DNA of 64,000 nucleotides from Alkalihalobacillus trypoxylicola (GTDB lineage Bacteria; Bacillota; Bacilli; Bacillales; Bacillaceae_D). Shown here piece by piece: positions 36,006-43,848 of this stretch. Position 1 is the stretch's first letter. Every line of letters starts with the position of its first letter. Where the stretch lies: the NCBI RefSeq assembly GCF_001590785.1, contig NZ_LTAO01000039.1:1-64000 (forward strand), in the 5' to 3' direction. A program made the translations under genes and the position numbers. The notes below the pieces were generated by a model, which did no database searches, was not told the origin of the DNA, and worked only from the letters and a program-made list of their open reading frames with translations.

Positions 36006-36197
36006 ATATTTAACCATTCTTATGAGAAGCTCTTCTAGCTCGATTTCCCAATGCAGCACACGCTCTCCAAAAGGAGGTTGAACTAACCCTTCACTCAGGT
36101 ATATTTCAACCTGTCTTTTCCTCCAGCAGAAATCGCCACTCAGCATATTACTTTTACTCTAAAAATAGACCTTTATTGAATAAAAAGGGGAGCTTAA

Positions 36198-36329
36198 ATG
36201 AACGAAAAGGAGAGAAGGGAGAGCCTATCCGACCGTAAGGGGCTGCCATCAATGAATAACGAACGGCAAAAGAGAAAGCTCTATTCGACTGTAATCGGCC
36301 GCTCAAAGCAAAATACATTAAACAGGTAA
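36198..36329 (+). CDS. Small basic protein, 43 residues
   Basis: ATG at 36198 follows GGGGAG by five bases, the frame runs to TAA at 36327-36329, and a hairpin terminator starts at once. The product is very basic and polar (MNEKERRESLSDRKGLPSMN, then NERQKRKLYSTVIGRSKQNT), without a membrane segment or signal. Site, frame and terminator together support a real gene. I recognise no family; the length is close to small ribosomal or stress-type proteins, but no function is claimed. The opposite strand also has an open frame, which looks like its shadow. Confidence 0.55.
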   Translation: MNEKERRESLSDRKGLPSMNNERQKRKLYSTVIGRSKQNTLNR

Positions 36330-36366
36330 AAACGCCTTTGAGAGTAACTTTTCTCAAAAGCGTTTT
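36328..36366. terminator. Bidirectional terminator
   Basis: AAAAACGCCTTTGAGA (36328-36343) pairs with TTCTCAAAAGCGTTTT (one mismatch), with T-runs on both strands. It can end the 43-residue gene and the convergent lipoprotein gene. Confidence 0.7.
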
Positions 36367-36404
36367 CCTATTGTTTGAAGTCCTTTTTTTAAAGACTAGT
36401 TTGT

Positions 36405-36941
36405 TTATGGAGTTTCATAATCGAAGTTATCTAATTCCATCACAACGTTCTCATCAGTTAGTGTATTAAATATAGCCTGCTGCTCTTCATTTAATGGTAA
36501 CAAAACTGGAACAGCGGAGTGGTCTTCAATTACTCCTATAATCTGCTCTTCTATATGAACGAGTTCATTATCCATAATCATGTCACCATCCGTACTTCCG
36601 AGCGTTAAATTTAAAGATATATCTTTTAACGGTTGACCGGTCTGATTAATCGCTAGCATTAAAAGCTGAACATTACCTTCTTCAAAGGTTATCAAATCAA
36701 CTACCTGCAAACCAAAATCATTAGGATAGCCCCAATCAGGATTTTCCTTTAACAACCGTTCAATTTCTTGGTAGGTTTCATTATTTTCTACCGTGACGCC
36801 AGAATCCTTATCCACTTGGGTTACTTGTAATTGTAGCTCTTTCTCTTCTTGCTCTTCTGTATTATTTCCCTCAAAGCCCACTGAAAAACTACAAGCACTC
36901 AGCATAAACACTGCCGTTAAAATCACAATCCATTTTTTCAT
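36405..36941 (-). CDS. Lipoprotein, paralogue of the one at 38956-39585
   Basis: 178 residues. Lipobox LSAC after a short signal (MKKWIVILTAVFMLSACSFSVGFEG). A Glu-rich linker follows, then a domain shared with the second lipoprotein: LQVTQVDKDSGVTVENNETYQE, LLMLAINQTGQPLKDISLNLTLG, STDGDMIMDNELVHIEEQIIGVI, AVPVLLPLNEEQQ and ENVVMELDNFDYE. The pattern suggests a beta-sandwich exposed on the outer face of the membrane. The ATG at 36941 follows GGAG by eight bases. Sits at the distal end of the T7SS island; likely accessory or immunity to a secreted toxin (inference). Confidence 0.75.
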   Translation of the reverse strand: MKKWIVILTAVFMLSACSFSVGFEGNNTEEQEEKELQLQVTQVDKDSGVTVENNETYQEIERLLKENPDWGYPNDFGLQVVDLITFEEGNVQLLMLAINQTGQPLKDISLNLTLGSTDGDMIMDNELVHIEEQIIGVIEDHSAVPVLLPLNEEQQAIFNTLTDENVVMELDNFDYETP

Positions 36942-37142
36942 TCCATTCACTCCAACACTTTTATTTATGTACTGATATTAATTGATATCTTGAGTCATTC
37001 TCGTTTGACTTTATCAAAGTAATATCATTACACAGAAAAGCGGAATGGGAATACCATTCCACTTTTTATACACTCTTCAGTTAATTTCACTACTAGCAGG
37101 CACGAGTTATATTCTTTTAAATAGGGAAAAATTGTTTAACAT

Positions 37143-37562
37143 TCAATTTAATAAGTTAGTAATTTTCGTTGATAACCAATTAATGCTCGCTTTAATGTTC
37201 CCTATTAAGCCTTCGGTGCTATAAATTTCATTTTGTAATCTCATTCTTTCATTATTCAGTTCATCGAGATTATCATCAACCTTATTGACGTATTCCCTAA
37301 GGCTACTCATATAAATATTTGAACTCATATTGATACGTGACTGGATAAATAAAGTCCCTTTCCAATCATCATATGTTTCATTAGACACCTGTCTAAAATG
37401 ATTTCGGTGTTCCTGAACGTCTCTTTTAAATTGGGCAAAATCCTCAATAATGATATCTAATTTTGCAATTTTATTATTTAATACCGCCACTTCATTCGTG
37501 CAAGCCCTTAGCTCCTGCTGCTTACTACTTCGGTCGGATCTTAGTGATTGCAATTCAGACAA
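37143..37562 (-). CDS. YwqH-like DUF5082 protein, second copy
   Basis: 139 residues, all helical with coiled coils (SKQQELRACTNEVAVLNNKIAKLD; DDNLDELNNERMRLQNEIYSTEGLIG). It is clearly a paralogue of 40552-40971: both begin SELQSLR and end NWLSTKI.NLLN. YwqH-type proteins sit beside LXG toxins in B. subtilis and are treated as toxin partner/targeting factors. It starts with TTG (GAGGTGAATGTAAA upstream), unlike its paralogue's ATG. It pairs with the lipoprotein downstream but has no toxin gene of its own, so it looks like a leftover or duplicated piece of the cassette. Confidence 0.72.
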   Translation of the reverse strand: MSELQSLRSDRSSKQQELRACTNEVAVLNNKIAKLDIIIEDFAQFKRDVQEHRNHFRQVSNETYDDWKGTLFIQSRINMSSNIYMSSLREYVNKVDDNLDELNNERMRLQNEIYSTEGLIGNIKASINWLSTKITNLLN

Positions 37563-37932
37563 TTTACATTCACCTCATTATAAGCAATTTCTTTAATAAC
37601 TTTACCTTCAATCAATAAAAGCAAAACAACTTTAATCTCAAACATGACGTTTGCTAAATTTTACTAGCTTTACTTGTTTATACCCTCTTTAGTCATTATT
37701 TAAGCTAACATTATTTCAATAATCCGTTAATAGGTCTTTTCTCCGCGTTCTAGACGTTCTACAAACTTAACGACATCATTTAGGACATTAGTTTGATTTA
37801 ACCTTCTCCATAAAAAGGACTAAATGTACTGAATTAAAGGAAAGTCTTCATAAAATGATTAAATCTGTAGAAATAAACGCTTTGACTACTTATAGAGAGA
37901 AATAAATTCACTTCATCAGACCTACAACTATC
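37563..37932. other. Gene-free stretch upstream of the second DUF5082 gene
   Basis: AT-rich, no credible gene on either strand; repeat B copy 6 follows at 37933. Confidence 0.35.
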
Positions 37933-38210
37933 CGTTTAGTAAATGAATCCAAATCATTCATATCTTATAATGAAAACAGAACGATTAGGTTTTTGATTTC
38001 CACTTTAGGTAGATGCTTTCCCAAGGGCTTGTTTTCAGCTAACTCTGACTACGCCGAGCTTCGTCAGAGTGGATCTTCACACTGCGCTCATCCTTTGGGA
38101 GTCACTACCTACCGTTACAATCATCGAGTGGATTCACAAAATTCCAAAACATATTTTATAAGTAACGTTCGGTTTTATTCACTTATAGAGCAATGATGAA
38201 ATTCACTCAA
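37933..38210. repeat. MITE-like repeat, family B, copy 6
   Basis: Left part CATTCATATCTTATAATGAAAAC, full core AGGTAGATGCTTTCCCAAGG ... CCTTTGGGAGTCACTACCT, and right end CGGTTTTATTCACTTATAGAG, CAATGATGAAATTCACTCAA. Read in reverse, the right end is TTGAGTGAATTTCATCATTG, almost the same as the left end of copies 1 and 3. This defines terminal inverted repeats of about 19 bases. Confidence 0.75.
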
Positions 38211-38311
38211 TTGAAAAAAATTACTACACTTTTTCCTTCTAAAGCTCATTAATTTATATATATTTTGGTAAGGAGTAAAAATAGTATACTCTTTATTTCT
38301 AATTTCTCCTT

Positions 38312-38800
38312 TTAAATATACTTAGACTTATTACTTTTTTGAAAAACGGGTGCTTCACGAAACATATAGCGAAAATGCATGATTACGACTACTAAGCTAG
38401 CTAAAAATAAAATATCGCCTACTATCATAAAAAAAAGATTACTTACGAAAGACGGTAATACATTCGCATTGATAGTGATAAAATTTTGCCAGTACTCAAA
38501 TTGAGTTAGCTGAAAAATCATAAATGCAGCCCCTAGCATATATAATAAAATCAATCCAACTATATAAATAATCTTAGAATGATTGATAGCATCAAAATCA
38601 ACCATTGTATCGATTAATATACTTTTATAACCTTTGGACTTCATTTTTCTACCGTACACAATAACACCGTTAAATATATTCGGTAAGATAACCATTAGTA
38701 AAATAAAGATGGATAAAAATCCGAGTGGGAAGTTATAAAGATTAACACCATTTCCGATGATGCTAATAATAATGATTGGAATTACATACTTTGCCTTCAT
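38312..38800 (-). CDS. Multi-spanning membrane protein of the T7SS island
   Basis: 162 residues, four predicted membrane helices (about residues 5-20, 25-48, 77-100, 120-145), positively charged loop after helix 2 (GRKMKSKGYKS). No family recognised. It is the last gene of the LXG cassette before the MITE-like repeat. Membrane topology and place make it a candidate immunity protein against a membrane-acting toxin, but this is inference. Confidence 0.65.
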   Translation of the reverse strand: MKAKYVIPIIIISIIGNGVNLYNFPLGFLSIFILLMVILPNIFNGVIVYGRKMKSKGYKSILIDTMVDFDAINHSKIIYIVGLILLYMLGAAFMIFQLTQFEYWQNFITINANVLPSFVSNLFFMIVGDILFLASLVVVIMHFRYMFREAPVFQKSNKSKYI

Positions 38801-38955
38801 TTAGTAACCCCTTTTAAAAATGGATTGAAAACTATTCTAGAGCACCATGTAAATATGGCTTTGATCATGAGCAAAAGAACCCATGTTCCTACACAGATTC
38901 TCGGATTTTTGTATCCAGATATACTCAATAGAATACTTTAGAGATGAACCCTTCA

Positions 38956-39585
38956 TTAGTCAGCAGATTCATAATTGAAATTGTCAAATTGCATAACAAC
39001 ATTTTCTTGACTAAGGGTATTTAATAAATCTATCTGTTCTTGTGATGTTATAGGTAAAGCTACTGGAATCGCAGTATTATTTGGAATTGCTCCTATCATT
39101 TCTTCATCTAATAAGACTTCAAAGTTATCCCAAACCATATCTCCTTCCGTATTACCTAAACTATAAGAGAACGACACATTTTTAATGGATTCGCCTAATC
39201 GATTAAATCCCAAAAATATCATTTGTTGGTTACCCTCAGGATCCTGAATCATGGTCATAGATGTCATCGAAAAATCATTTTCAGTTCCAGCATCTGGGTT
39301 TTGCTCAACAAAATCATTTAGCTCTTGAAAGAGTTCATTATTTTCTGTCGTAACCCCTGCCTCTTCGTCAGCTTGAGATAATTTTAATTCAATTGGTTCT
39401 TTTCCATTATCGGTCGTATTATCAGCTTCATTATTTGTATCTTCTTCTGTTCCATTATTCGTTTCTTCTACTTCATTATTAATATCTTCGGGTTCTTCCT
39501 CGTTTCCATCATCAACATCGACTGAAAAGTTACATGCTGATAGAAACAGTAAACTTAACAGCATAAAAATGATAATCTTTTTCAT
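38956..39585 (-). CDS. Lipoprotein of the LXG cassette
   Basis: 209 residues. Signal and lipobox MKKIIIFMLLSLLFLSACNF, then a long Glu/Asn-rich spacer (EEPEDINNEVEETNNGTEED), then a beta-type domain: IELKLSQADEEAGVTTENNE, MIFLGFNRLGESIKNVSFSYSLGNTEGDMVWDNFEVLLDEEMIGAIPNNTAIPVALPI, ending ENVVMQFDNFNYESAD. The C-terminal domain is shared with the lipoprotein at 36405-36941. It probably faces the cell-wall space. Possible immunity or export accessory; not a recognised family. Confidence 0.75.
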   Translation of the reverse strand: MKKIIIFMLLSLLFLSACNFSVDVDDGNEEEPEDINNEVEETNNGTEEDTNNEADNTTDNGKEPIELKLSQADEEAGVTTENNELFQELNDFVEQNPDAGTENDFSMTSMTMIQDPEGNQQMIFLGFNRLGESIKNVSFSYSLGNTEGDMVWDNFEVLLDEEMIGAIPNNTAIPVALPITSQEQIDLLNTLSQENVVMQFDNFNYESAD

Positions 39586-39605
39586 GGTAAATCTCTCCTT
39601 ACTTT

Positions 39606-40052
39606 TTATCTCTTCTCTATTAAGAATTTATACAGTATTTGATCTAAGGATCCTCTCTGTACTTTACCCTCTGCAAATTGATTTACTTTATAAAATCCAA
39701 CTAGCCCTATAAAAAAGGTAAGAGGAATCATAAATAAAATACAGCAGTAACGACTTAGATCGATAAGTTTTTGTAATTTGGAATCTTTAATTTCCAAATG
39801 TTTAATTTCACGAAGAAATGATAAACAAAAAAACCAATTTATGAGATAGAAAATAAGAATGATAGAAAAGCCTATACTAAGACCAATCATTAAATTCCGA
39901 TTGGCCTCCTCACTGGTACTGGAAAGAAAAACAGCACCTAAAATCGAACCTAAGCCCGCTATAAAAAAAACAATTGGTATAATAACACTTAAACGAAAGC
40001 TCTTTCTAGTTGAAGTTTTCAAAAGTGACATTGCTTGATCGTCATCAGACAT
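39606..40052 (-). CDS. Membrane protein of the LXG cassette
   Basis: 148 residues with four likely membrane helices (about 20-42, 52-72, 93-115 and around 110-125), cytosolic N-terminus. The segment IKHLEIKDSKLQKLIDLSRY is amphipathic. Lies 17 bases from the SLAP-like gene and 21 bases from the lipoprotein gene, so all are co-transcribed. No family recognised; second candidate for a membrane immunity protein. Confidence 0.65.
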   Translation of the reverse strand: MSDDDQAMSLLKTSTRKSFRLSVIIPIVFFIAGLGSILGAVFLSSTSEEANRNLMIGLSIGFSIILIFYLINWFFCLSFLREIKHLEIKDSKLQKLIDLSRYCCILFMIPLTFFIGLVGFYKVNQFAEGKVQRGSLDQILYKFLIEKR

Positions 40053-40068
40053 TTTATACCCACCTTTA

Positions 40069-40527
40069 CTAATTGTTATCTACTTTAATTATTTGGATAT
40101 CTTCAATTTTACCTAATAATTCGGTTGTTTGATAAACCCTTTTTTCTGATTCTAATCCTTGTGTCGGAACCTTCACATGGACAATAAAACCTTCATTATG
40201 ATGAAGCTCACCTAAAAATTCAGGTGGAAATTTAAAATCCATTTTTGGAAAAGTGACTTCACTATTTTCCCTCAAAGATATTTGCATACTCCCCTGTAAA
40301 GCAGTAATGGTAGAATGAGAGTTATTAACAAAAACGCCTACTAGCATCATTGTTTTATCTATTGGCTCATATAGGCCTCTTAAGACCACATAATTAATAG
40401 AATGGTCTTTTAAAGGTAGGTTGTTTTGATCAAAGTATAATTGCACATCTTCTATTTCTTTTAAAACCTCTTCATTTTCAATTTGCTGTTCATGTGCTTT
40501 AGCTGGTTTAATTTTTATTTTTTCCAT
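40069..40527 (-). CDS. SLAP-like beta-sandwich protein of the LXG cassette
   Basis: About 152 residues, no signal peptide. After a Lys/Glu-rich start it shows a beta-rich domain: LKDHSINYVVLRGLYEPIDKTMMLVGVFVNNSHSTITALQGSMQISLRENSEV, FPPEFLGELHHNEGFIVHVKVP. The layout resembles the SLAP domain of Bacillota accessory Sec/S-layer proteins, and NNS..I..L..S..IS resembles the central strands of the two lipoproteins nearby. The ATG at 40527 follows AAGGTGGTG. Role unknown. Confidence 0.6.
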   Translation of the reverse strand: MEKIKIKPAKAHEQQIENEEVLKEIEDVQLYFDQNNLPLKDHSINYVVLRGLYEPIDKTMMLVGVFVNNSHSTITALQGSMQISLRENSEVTFPKMDFKFPPEFLGELHHNEGFIVHVKVPTQGLESEKRVYQTTELLGKIEDIQIIKVDNN

Positions 40528-40551
40528 CTCTAACACCACCTTATAGTTAGG

Positions 40552-40971
40552 TTAATTTAGTAAATTACTTATTTTTGTTGATAACCAATTCATTCCTGAT
40601 TTAATCGTGCCCATTAAACCTTCCGTACTGTATATTTGATTCTGTAATCTCATTCTTTCATTATTTAATTCGTCTAAATTATCGTCCACTTTATTAATAT
40701 AATCTCTTAACGTTGTAAACTCTAGATTAGCCCTCATGTTTTGTTGAGACATATTAAATAACCTTCCTTGCCATTGATCATAATTTTCATTCGCAAGTTG
40801 CCTAAATTTGTTACGATGATCCTGCATATCACTTTTAAATTGGGCAAAATCTTGAATAATAACATCTAGTTGAGCTATTTTTCCGTTTAAAACAGCAATT
40901 TCATTCGTACAAGCATTAAGCTCTTGTTGCTTACTATTATAATCATTTCTTAAAGATTGTAACTCTGACAT
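40552..40971 (-). CDS. YwqH-like DUF5082 protein, LXG-associated
   Basis: 139 residues, coiled-coil rich (SELQSLRNDYNSKQQELNAC; NKVDDNLDELNNERMRLQN). In B. subtilis YwqH is encoded next to the LXG toxin YwqJ, and proteins of this group bind the LXG helical domain for targeting to the secretion machine. Here it follows the LXG gene by 25 bases. GAGGTG lies upstream of the ATG. See the paralogue at 37143-37562. Confidence 0.78.
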   Translation of the reverse strand: MSELQSLRNDYNSKQQELNACTNEIAVLNGKIAQLDVIIQDFAQFKSDMQDHRNKFRQLANENYDQWQGRLFNMSQQNMRANLEFTTLRDYINKVDDNLDELNNERMRLQNQIYSTEGLMGTIKSGMNWLSTKISNLLN

Positions 40972-40996
40972 AATAGATTCACCTCAGTCCTTCGTA

Positions 40997-42415
40997 TTAA
41001 AAAGGCCACTTCAAGGATATGGATGGGACTTGAAGGTCTATTTTAACACCTGCAATTAGTGCAACATCAATTTTATATCTATCTGAATTCAATTGAAAAT
41101 AATCATTCTCATAGGCGGTAGTACTTGAAAATTCCACTTCTGCTCCCGCTTGTTTTCCAACACTCACACTGCCGTCTAACCCTAGCAGCGAGCGCTTCTC
41201 TTTCGTACCATCATTAGTATTCTCGTAAGAGCCTTTAGGATCACTTAGGCCAAACAAACTAAAGCCGCCGCTTGCCTCTGCTTTCCATAAAACTCCCTTT
41301 GCACCGACTTGCAGTTTATAGTCGCCATTTTCATCAGGTGGCTTAACCACAAAATTAGCATTACCTGATAGAAATTCTGCATTCCCAGCAACATTTCCGT
41401 TAAAATTTTCTGTACCTATAATGACATTTCCGTCTATCTTTGCCACATTTCCATGCGCATTTAAATCAACACCATCTTTACCAATTTCAGAATGAGCGCC
41501 AACTTGAAGAACACTTCCAGATGCACTAGCTACTGCATACTCTGTCGCTTGCGCATAGCCATTTAGTTCAAAAACAGAAGCACTTCCTTCGTGTCTTGTA
41601 TTTCCATCTTTTACAACGGTTGAACTTTCATAATTCAAAAAGGCATGGTCGTAGGATCCGAAATATTCTCCATTTATCCCTCCTACCCACTGGTCTTCAT
41701 AAAAGCTATTTTTACTTGTATCTACAGAGAATGGATCATCCTCTAGCTTCGCTGCAAAAGCTCCTGTATTTTCGTCGGAATACCATTTTTCATTCGTTAT
41801 TTTACCTATTTTATCATAAGCTAGGCCACCCTCGCCTCTATAAACCGTTTGTAAATCTTTTAATTGTTGTTCTAAGGATTCAACACGGCTTTCTACGTTT
41901 CTCAAGTCATTCTTTGCCCGAGTATCAGCTGCTTCTAAATCATCTTTATGGCCTTTTATCTCATCTTCCGAATCTCGATAGGCGGATGTAACAGCAAAAT
42001 TAGGGAGTGACGTGGTAGCAATAAATTCTGATGCACGGCTCATTAAAAAGGCTGAACGTCCCTGCAACTCATAGAAATCTCCTTTTGATTGCTCTATCTT
42101 CTCGACTACACGGTCTAAGGTCGTGGAATCAACAATTCCAGATCCCATACTTTCGTACTCTAAAAAAGTAGATTCCATTTTTTCAATCGCTTGTTGAATT
42201 TCTTCAGCAACATTAATCATTTTTTGTGTGAGGTTTAAATGAACAATATTAACATATTCTCTAAAGGAATCACCCGTTTTTCCTCTTAAGCTATTCGTAT
42301 TCGCTAGTACAGTAGATGATTTAAATTGCTCGTAGGTTGCTTCCGAGATCGCTTCCTTATATTCAGACACTTTACTTTTTAATTCCCTAATTTCTTCATT
42401 AACCAAGCGCTGCAT
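40997..42415 (-). CDS. LXG-domain T7SS effector with unfamiliar beta-type C-terminal domain
   Basis: 472 residues. Residues 1-200 are helical with the LXG signature in SLRGKTGDSFREYVNIVH (near 43-60) and coiled coils (DTRAKNDLRNVESRVESLEQQLKDL). After a linker (YSDENTGAFAAKLEDDPFSVD), the last 200 residues alternate short strands and glycines (VGAHSEIGKDGVDLNAHGNV, GNVAGNAEFLSGNANFVV, LQVGAKGVLWKAEASGGFSLFG) and end with VDLQVPSISLKWPF-like hydrophobic strands. I do not recognise this C-terminus as a known nuclease, NADase or deaminase; membrane insertion is one possibility. ATG at 42415 lies four bases past the stop of the upstream WXG-like gene, with a weak G-rich site, so translation is coupled. 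Confidence 0.75.
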   Translation of the reverse strand: MQRLVNEEIRELKSKVSEYKEAISEATYEQFKSSTVLANTNSLRGKTGDSFREYVNIVHLNLTQKMINVAEEIQQAIEKMESTFLEYESMGSGIVDSTTLDRVVEKIEQSKGDFYELQGRSAFLMSRASEFIATTSLPNFAVTSAYRDSEDEIKGHKDDLEAADTRAKNDLRNVESRVESLEQQLKDLQTVYRGEGGLAYDKIGKITNEKWYSDENTGAFAAKLEDDPFSVDTSKNSFYEDQWVGGINGEYFGSYDHAFLNYESSTVVKDGNTRHEGSASVFELNGYAQATEYAVASASGSVLQVGAHSEIGKDGVDLNAHGNVAKIDGNVIIGTENFNGNVAGNAEFLSGNANFVVKPPDENGDYKLQVGAKGVLWKAEASGGFSLFGLSDPKGSYENTNDGTKEKRSLLGLDGSVSVGKQAGAEVEFSSTTAYENDYFQLNSDRYKIDVALIAGVKIDLQVPSISLKWPF

Positions 42416-42419
42416 ATCT

Positions 42420-42731
42420 CTAAAATGCCCCCCCGCTTCCACTTCCAAATCCAGTGTTATTTGCAATCGTAGAATCTGCATTTACCCACTCTTCTTTTAA
42501 TCGCTTCATTTCTTGATAGTCTTTTGTAGATAGCTGTACATATTCATCTACACATTGTTTATATTGTTCAATAATAGATTCCAACGTATCCATTGAGCTA
42601 AGTAAGGTTTTTTTCTTAATTGCTGCCACATCAATGACATTTCCTGATTCTATTGCTGAGGTAGTGCTCTGAAAAGCGTCCGCCTCTTTATCATAATTCA
42701 TTGGATCAATAAATATTTCTTTAGACGACAT
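42420..42731 (-). CDS. Small WXG100-like partner of the LXG effector
   Basis: 103 residues, helical: SSMDTLESIIEQYKQCVDEYVQLSTKDYQEMKRLKEEWVNADSTI, with a Gly/Ser-rich end (GFGSGSGGAF). Proteins of this size directly before LXG genes (YwqI-like, TIGR04197-like) are co-secreted or targeting partners. AAGGAGGAG seven bases before the ATG, inside the end of the M16-like gene. Exact family uncertain. Confidence 0.7.
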   Translation of the reverse strand: MSSKEIFIDPMNYDKEADAFQSTTSAIESGNVIDVAAIKKKTLLSSMDTLESIIEQYKQCVDEYVQLSTKDYQEMKRLKEEWVNADSTIANNTGFGSGSGGAF

Positions 42732-43848
42732 ACCTATTCTCCTCCTTATAATAATTTAAATACCCTTCTCTAATTTTATAATCTCTTTCTTTTAGGAATG
42801 ATAGAATTTGATGATGCTCAAGGGTGGTCATTACTTGCATCCAATCAAAAATATCCACCTTATTCATGTAGAAGGTTCCAGCCATTAAAACAAATTCCTT
42901 TTGGTTATTAACGATTAAATGCTGTAGCTTCTTGTTTATTTTTACTTTTGCTTTTTCAACCGATTCCTCTGTTATACATGAATACACATCATGTTTATAC
43001 TCTTTTATAGGGCTCTTAAAGTAATTTAGAGATACATCCATTGGGTCCACATTTACTTCGTGACTACCTTCAAATAAAATCTCCCCAATCATTGATAGTA
43101 CAGCGTGTTCAGCTGTTAAATCAGTTTCTGTTGGTGACCTCTCAAATTTAATACTTCCCATTTGATAGTTACCTTTAGAAGCTTTATTTAAGACAACATC
43201 CTTCTGAAAAGCCCACTGCACTTGCTCAAATAGTTTGCCAATATCTTTATTTTCATGAGTAGGAATCGTCAGCTGCTCAAGAACTTCTCTTTCCCCATCA
43301 CCGTGAACAAACAAAAACATACTATTAGGAAAACATAAAGTTTCTCGCATTAAACGTACTTTCTCTTCATCTACTTCTAGCAAGTCGTTAGAAAACTCCT
43401 TAAAGTTGAAGTTTTTGTTAGCATCTGTAAATTCCAACATCTTCATCCGGCCACGAAACTCTAAATGCTTGTAATTTTCTTTAAACCGAGTAATAGTCAT
43501 TTCTTTTTCAGTCATTAATTTGTTTACATCGATATCAGATGTAAGAATTTCGTCTATCACATTCTGTATCTCTTCCTTGTACTTACTAGAATCTGTTTCC
43601 CAAAAAAAACTAGAAGTATTTGTTGTCACATCACAATCAATTTGAAAATCGTATTTTGTTTTAACCTGTGATTTTATATAGTTAAAAAACACCTTAACAG
43701 CCGCGGAGCCGATTATGACCTCTTTCTCTCCGACTGAAAGTCTATTCGATGAAAAGCCAGCATCAACCGATATTGAAACAAAAACTTTATCTTTAATCGT
43801 TGATTCATTTAAACATACTAGCAAATCATTCACATTAAACACGTTCAT
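42721..43848 (-). CDS. M16-peptidase-like protein of the T7SS locus, probably inactive
   Basis: 375 residues. The middle part has the order of a peptidase M16 (insulinase/processing peptidase) domain: EVIIGSAAVKVFFNYIKSQV (where HxxEH is expected), SSFFWETDSSKYKEEIQNVIDEILTSDIDVNKLMTEKEMTITRFKENY, then FCFPNS-type strand ETLCFPNSMFLFVHGDGE, equal to the '...yyTPnnm.lvvvGdvd' strand of M16. The zinc motif HxxEH is missing, so peptidase activity is unlikely. AAGGAGG seven bases upstream of ATG 43848; it overlaps essC by 14 bases, so it is part of the same operon. M16-like assignment is by eye only. Confidence 0.6.
   Translation of the reverse strand: MNVFNVNDLLVCLNESTIKDKVFVSISVDAGFSSNRLSVGEKEVIIGSAAVKVFFNYIKSQVKTKYDFQIDCDVTTNTSSFFWETDSSKYKEEIQNVIDEILTSDIDVNKLMTEKEMTITRFKENYKHLEFRGRMKMLEFTDANKNFNFKEFSNDLLEVDEEKVRLMRETLCFPNSMFLFVHGDGEREVLEQLTIPTHENKDIGKLFEQVQWAFQKDVVLNKASKGNYQMGSIKFERSPTETDLTAEHAVLSMIGEILFEGSHEVNVDPMDVSLNYFKSPIKEYKHDVYSCITEESVEKAKVKINKKLQHLIVNNQKEFVLMAGTFYMNKVDIFDWMQVMTTLEHHQILSFLKERDYKIREGYLNYYKEENRYVV

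Noticed and set aside
35958-36146. 62-residue minus-strand open frame
   Set aside because: It overlaps the aldolase terminator and lacks a ribosome site or family features.
36154-36357. 67-residue minus-strand open frame
   Set aside because: It is the reverse of the 43-residue plus-strand gene, crosses the terminator hairpin and has no ribosome site.
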